Positions 61,615-64,000 of a DNA stretch of 64,000 nucleotides are shown piece by piece. The position numbers were made by a program, and so were the translations under genes. Position 1 is the first letter of the stretch, and each line of letters starts with the position of its first letter. The stretch is from positions 2,665,860-2,729,859 of the forward strand of contig NZ_JACXLC010000001.1 of assembly GCF_014705715.1 (NCBI RefSeq). Reading direction: 5' to 3'. Below the pieces are notes generated by a model, which did not search any database, had not been told where the DNA came from, and was given only the letters and a program-made list of their open reading frames with translations. This stretch comes from Erythrobacter rubeus. GTDB lineage: Bacteria > Pseudomonadota > Alphaproteobacteria > Sphingomonadales > Sphingomonadaceae.

Positions 61615-62301
61615 ATGACCAAGCTGCTTAGCGCTTCCCTTCTGGCCACAGGCATGTCCTGCGCCGCAATGTTGGCGGCGACACCCGCAGCCGCGCAGAG
61701 CGAGGGCGGGGACAAGGTCAACATGGTCATCGCCTATGACGAAAGTGAATGCCCCGAAGCGGGCGAGGACGAGATCGTGATCTGCGAGATCCTGGTCGAG
61801 GCCGAGCGTTACCGCATTCCGAGCAATTTGCGTCAGAGCAGCTCGCCCGAAAACACTGCATGGGCGAAACGGGTGGAAAGCATCCGCTATCTCGGCGATT
61901 TCGGCGAAATGTCATGCGATCCGGCGGGTGCGGGCGGCTTTACCGGCTGCACGCAGCAATTCATCGACGCCGCTTACCAGGACCGGGCCGAAGGCGAGAA
62001 TATTCGTTTTGGCCGTCTGATCAACGAAGCGCGTGAAGAGCGCCTGTCGACGATCGACGCGGATGCGGCGGCCGAGCAGAACCGCGTGGAGCAGATCGAG
62101 CGCGAATATCTCGAGCGGCTCGAACGCGAACGTCAGGGTCCGATCCCGGGCGAAGCCGATCCTTCGCTGACACCGCCGCCCATTGATCAGGAAGCCCGCC
62201 AGATCCCGGCAGAACCTTCGAAAGAAGGGCCGTTCGATGATGGCGATGAAGAGCTGGTTCCGCTGGATGCAACCCCGCCTGCAGAGTCGCCGGGTAGCTG
62301 A
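61615..62301 (+). CDS. Secreted protein of unknown function
   Basis: A 228-residue protein with a signal peptide (MTKLLSASLLATGMSC, cleavage near AAAQS). Four cysteines are in the mature N-terminal half (ESECPEAGEDEIVICEIL, MSCDPAGAGGFTGCTQQ), possibly two disulfides. A Glu/Arg-rich helix and Pro-rich tail follow. No known domain is recognised. The nearby ACGACC leader lacks a strong Shine-Dalgarno. Confidence 0.7.
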   Translation: MTKLLSASLLATGMSCAAMLAATPAAAQSEGGDKVNMVIAYDESECPEAGEDEIVICEILVEAERYRIPSNLRQSSSPENTAWAKRVESIRYLGDFGEMSCDPAGAGGFTGCTQQFIDAAYQDRAEGENIRFGRLINEAREERLSTIDADAAAEQNRVEQIEREYLERLERERQGPIPGEADPSLTPPPIDQEARQIPAEPSKEGPFDDGDEELVPLDATPPAESPGS

Positions 62302-62328
62302 CGATATCGCCGGTCTCGGCTGTTTGGA

Positions 62329-63342
62329 TCAAACCTCGTAATAGTCGCGGTACCAGGCGATGAATTTGCGGGTCCCGTCATAGACGCTGGTTTGCGGCGC
62401 ATATCCGGTTAGTTCACCCAGCAGCGCCGCGTCCGCCCAGGTTGCGGGCACATCGCCTTTCTGCATGGGCATGAAATTCTTGATCGCCTCGCGCCCGCAA
62501 TGCGCCTCGAGCGCTTCGACAAAGTCCATGAGACGGACCTTGTCGTTATTCCCGATATTGACGATGCGGTAGGGGGCGGCAGGCGAGAGGCTGTCCCAAT
62601 CGGCGATATCGTCCTTGCTCTCCGGCCGAACCGGCGGCGTGTCGATCAGCAGCCGGATGCCGCGCACGAGATCCGTAACGTAGGTGAAATCGCGGTACAT
62701 CTCGCCATTGTTGTAGATGTCGATCGGCACTCCCTCGAAGATACCCTTGGCGAACTTGATCGGCGCCATGTCGGGCCTTCCCCACGGGCCGTAGACCGTG
62801 AAAAAGCGAAACATCGTGGTCGGCAGGTTCCATAGGTGAGCATAGGAATGCCCCATCGCTTCATTAGCCTTTTTGGTCGCGGCGTAGAATGTGAGCGGTG
62901 TGTCGCACTTGTCCTGCTCGCTGAAAGGCATGTCTTCATTCGCGCCATAGACTGAGCTGGTCGACGCCATCAGCAGGTGATCGACACCCAGTTCGCGCGC
63001 GCATTCCATCACGTTGAACGTGCCGACAAGGTTGGATTCGAGGTAAGCGCGCGGGTTTTCGAGGCTGTATCGGACCCCCGCCTGCGCCGCGAGATGGACG
63101 ATTGCATCGGGTTTTTTTGCCATCGCGACGTCATGCAGCGCTTCGAAATCCTCCAGCATGGCGGTGTGCGCGCTGAAATGCTGGTTCTGCATCAGCAATT
63201 GGTGCCGCCGCTCTTTCAGCCTGACGTCGTAATAGTCCGTAAGGCCGTCATAGCCGACAACCCTGAACCCTTCGTCAAGGAGCAGCTGCGCCAAGTGATA
63301 GCCAATGAAACCGGCTGACCCGGTGATGAGGATAGTGCGCAA
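62329..63342 (-). CDS. UDP-glucuronate 4-epimerase / NAD-dependent epimerase
   Basis: A 337-residue extended SDR: NAD motif TGSAGFIGYHLA, catalytic Ser and the YxxxK in STSSVYGANED ... FYAATKKANEAM, and RFFTVYGPWGRPDMA. This C-terminal style is typical of bacterial UDP-glucuronate 4-epimerases (LpsL/CapI). It may make UDP-galacturonate for surface polysaccharide from the product of the divergent ugd gene. Confidence 0.9.
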   Translation of the reverse strand: MRTILITGSAGFIGYHLAQLLLDEGFRVVGYDGLTDYYDVRLKERRHQLLMQNQHFSAHTAMLEDFEALHDVAMAKKPDAIVHLAAQAGVRYSLENPRAYLESNLVGTFNVMECARELGVDHLLMASTSSVYGANEDMPFSEQDKCDTPLTFYAATKKANEAMGHSYAHLWNLPTTMFRFFTVYGPWGRPDMAPIKFAKGIFEGVPIDIYNNGEMYRDFTYVTDLVRGIRLLIDTPPVRPESKDDIADWDSLSPAAPYRIVNIGNNDKVRLMDFVEALEAHCGREAIKNFMPMQKGDVPATWADAALLGELTGYAPQTSVYDGTRKFIAWYRDYYEV

Positions 63343-63542
63343 GATAGGTCTCTGGCCGGAAATGCATGAAAGGGCGGACTGTGACTGTCACTGCGCGTCG
63401 CCCCCTGTCAATACGGCGCGCGGCGGCATCGGCGTCACGCTGCCGCCAGTGGGCCAAACAGTTGGACAATGGGGAGCGCGCCTCTAAGGAAGCCGTTTGA
63501 ATTCAAGGCTCGCCAAGGCGGTCTGATTAAGGATGTGAAGCG

Positions 63543-64000
63543 ATGAAGATTGCCATGGTAGGCTCGGGTTATGTCGGCCTCGTATCAGGCGCGTGTTTTG
63601 CCGATTTCGGCCATGACGTCGTTTGTATCGATAAGGACCAGAGCAAGATCGACCGCCTGCATGACGGCATCATGCCGATTTACGAACCGGGCCTCGATTC
63701 GCTGGTCGAGAGCAATATGCGGGCCGGACGGCTCAGCTTCACGACGTCGCTTTCCGAAGGGATCAAGGATGCGAGCGCGATCTTCATCGCGGTCGGCACG
63801 CCCAGCCGCCGCGGCGATGGCCATGCCGACCTCTCCTATGTCTATCAGGTGGCGCAGGAGATCGGCGAGAACCTCGCGAACGATGCCGTCATCGTAAACA
63901 AATCGACGGTGCCTGTCGGCACAGGAGATGAGGTCGAGCGGATCATTGCCGATACCGGGACGAGCCAGAAATTCGCGGTCGTCTCCAACCCGGAATTCCT
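63543..64000 (+). CDS. ugd: UDP-glucose 6-dehydrogenase, 3'-truncated
   Basis: The first 152 codons: NAD motif MKIAMVGSGYVGLVSGACFA, then GIMPIYEPGLDSLV and VGTPSRRGDGHADLSYVYQVA and KSTVPVGTGDEVE. It oxidises UDP-glucose to UDP-glucuronate. The substrate-binding lysine and cysteine lie outside the window. It is divergent from the epimerase across 200 bp of non-coding DNA. Confidence 0.93.
   Translation, partial: MKIAMVGSGYVGLVSGACFADFGHDVVCIDKDQSKIDRLHDGIMPIYEPGLDSLVESNMRAGRLSFTTSLSEGIKDASAIFIAVGTPSRRGDGHADLSYVYQVAQEIGENLANDAVIVNKSTVPVGTGDEVERIIADTGTSQKFAVVSNPEF

Noticed and set aside
1..64000. CRISPR array, prophage, transposase or integrase
   Set aside because: No regularly spaced repeats, no mobile-element proteins and uniform gene character throughout.

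Overview
The window is ordinary high-GC chromosome of an alphaproteobacterium. Protein character and gene order point to the Sphingomonadales, most likely an Erythrobacteraceae member (Erythrobacter and relatives); this is inferred, since no database search was possible. The evidence is the order ppsR-maf-aroE-coaE-dnaQ facing hemE, the mnmE-mnmG-rsmG-parA-parB block, a TrcR-type regulator, a CarD/FdxA/SUV3-type helicase/S4 cluster and Mg-type HemB. Coding density is very high, with many 1-11 bp overlaps. I see no rRNA, tRNA, CRISPR, phage or insertion sequence. The first and last genes are cut by the window edges.

Layout. 1-7.2 kb: truncated S9 peptidase, a thioredoxin-like 2Fe-2S protein, CBS protein, erpA, xth, a SleB-type hydrolase, DUF1491, thioesterase, ptsN and hpf. 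7.2-10.9 kb: leftward operon ppsR-maf-aroE-coaE-dnaQ. 10.9-11.2 kb: probable chromosomal origin. 11.2-14.6 kb: hemE, hemJ, rho and a BLUF photoreceptor. 14.6-16.2 kb: small metabolic genes. 16.2-21.9 kb: mnmE, mnmG, rsmG, parA, parB with four parS-like sites, which is the chromosome segregation centre. 21.9-30.5 kb: msrC-like, sugar dehydrogenase, DUF815 ATPase, acyl-CoA dehydrogenase, TsaC/Sua5, two lipoproteins (one a GIN-domain repeat protein), carD, fdxA, S4 protein. 30.5-38.4 kb: SUV3-like helicase, M23 peptidase, hemB-GNAT-GNAT-gamma carbonic anhydrase, DUF1993. 38.5-46 kb: ATP-dependent DNA ligase with partner exonuclease, a second S9 peptidase, clpA, DUF1192. 46-52.6 kb: quinone oxidoreductase, GST, a PlcP-like phosphoesterase with a glycosyltransferase behind a candidate Pho box, trcR, fadD. 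52.7-61.5 kb: bactofilin plus M23 peptidase, then proA-nadD-rsfS-rlmH-envC-ctpA-dsbB-coq7. 61.6-64 kb: secreted protein, UDP-glucuronate epimerase, ugd.

Functional themes. The left third joins replication initiation to segregation: the putative origin lies about 9 kb from parAB and 6-9 kb from the parS cluster. Haem synthesis appears three times (hemE, hemJ, hemB). Envelope remodelling is spread over SleB, three M23-type proteins (one catalytically dead, EnvC-like), bactofilin and CtpA. The most interesting new readings are the origin and parS cluster, a Pho box upstream of a phospholipid-to-glycolipid remodelling pair, nadD with no ordinary start codon before its essential motif, a perfect stem-loop abutting the start codon of the second S9 peptidase, and a palindrome-rich intergenic element at about 57.1 kb. 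I did not find a clearly undescribed multi-gene system.
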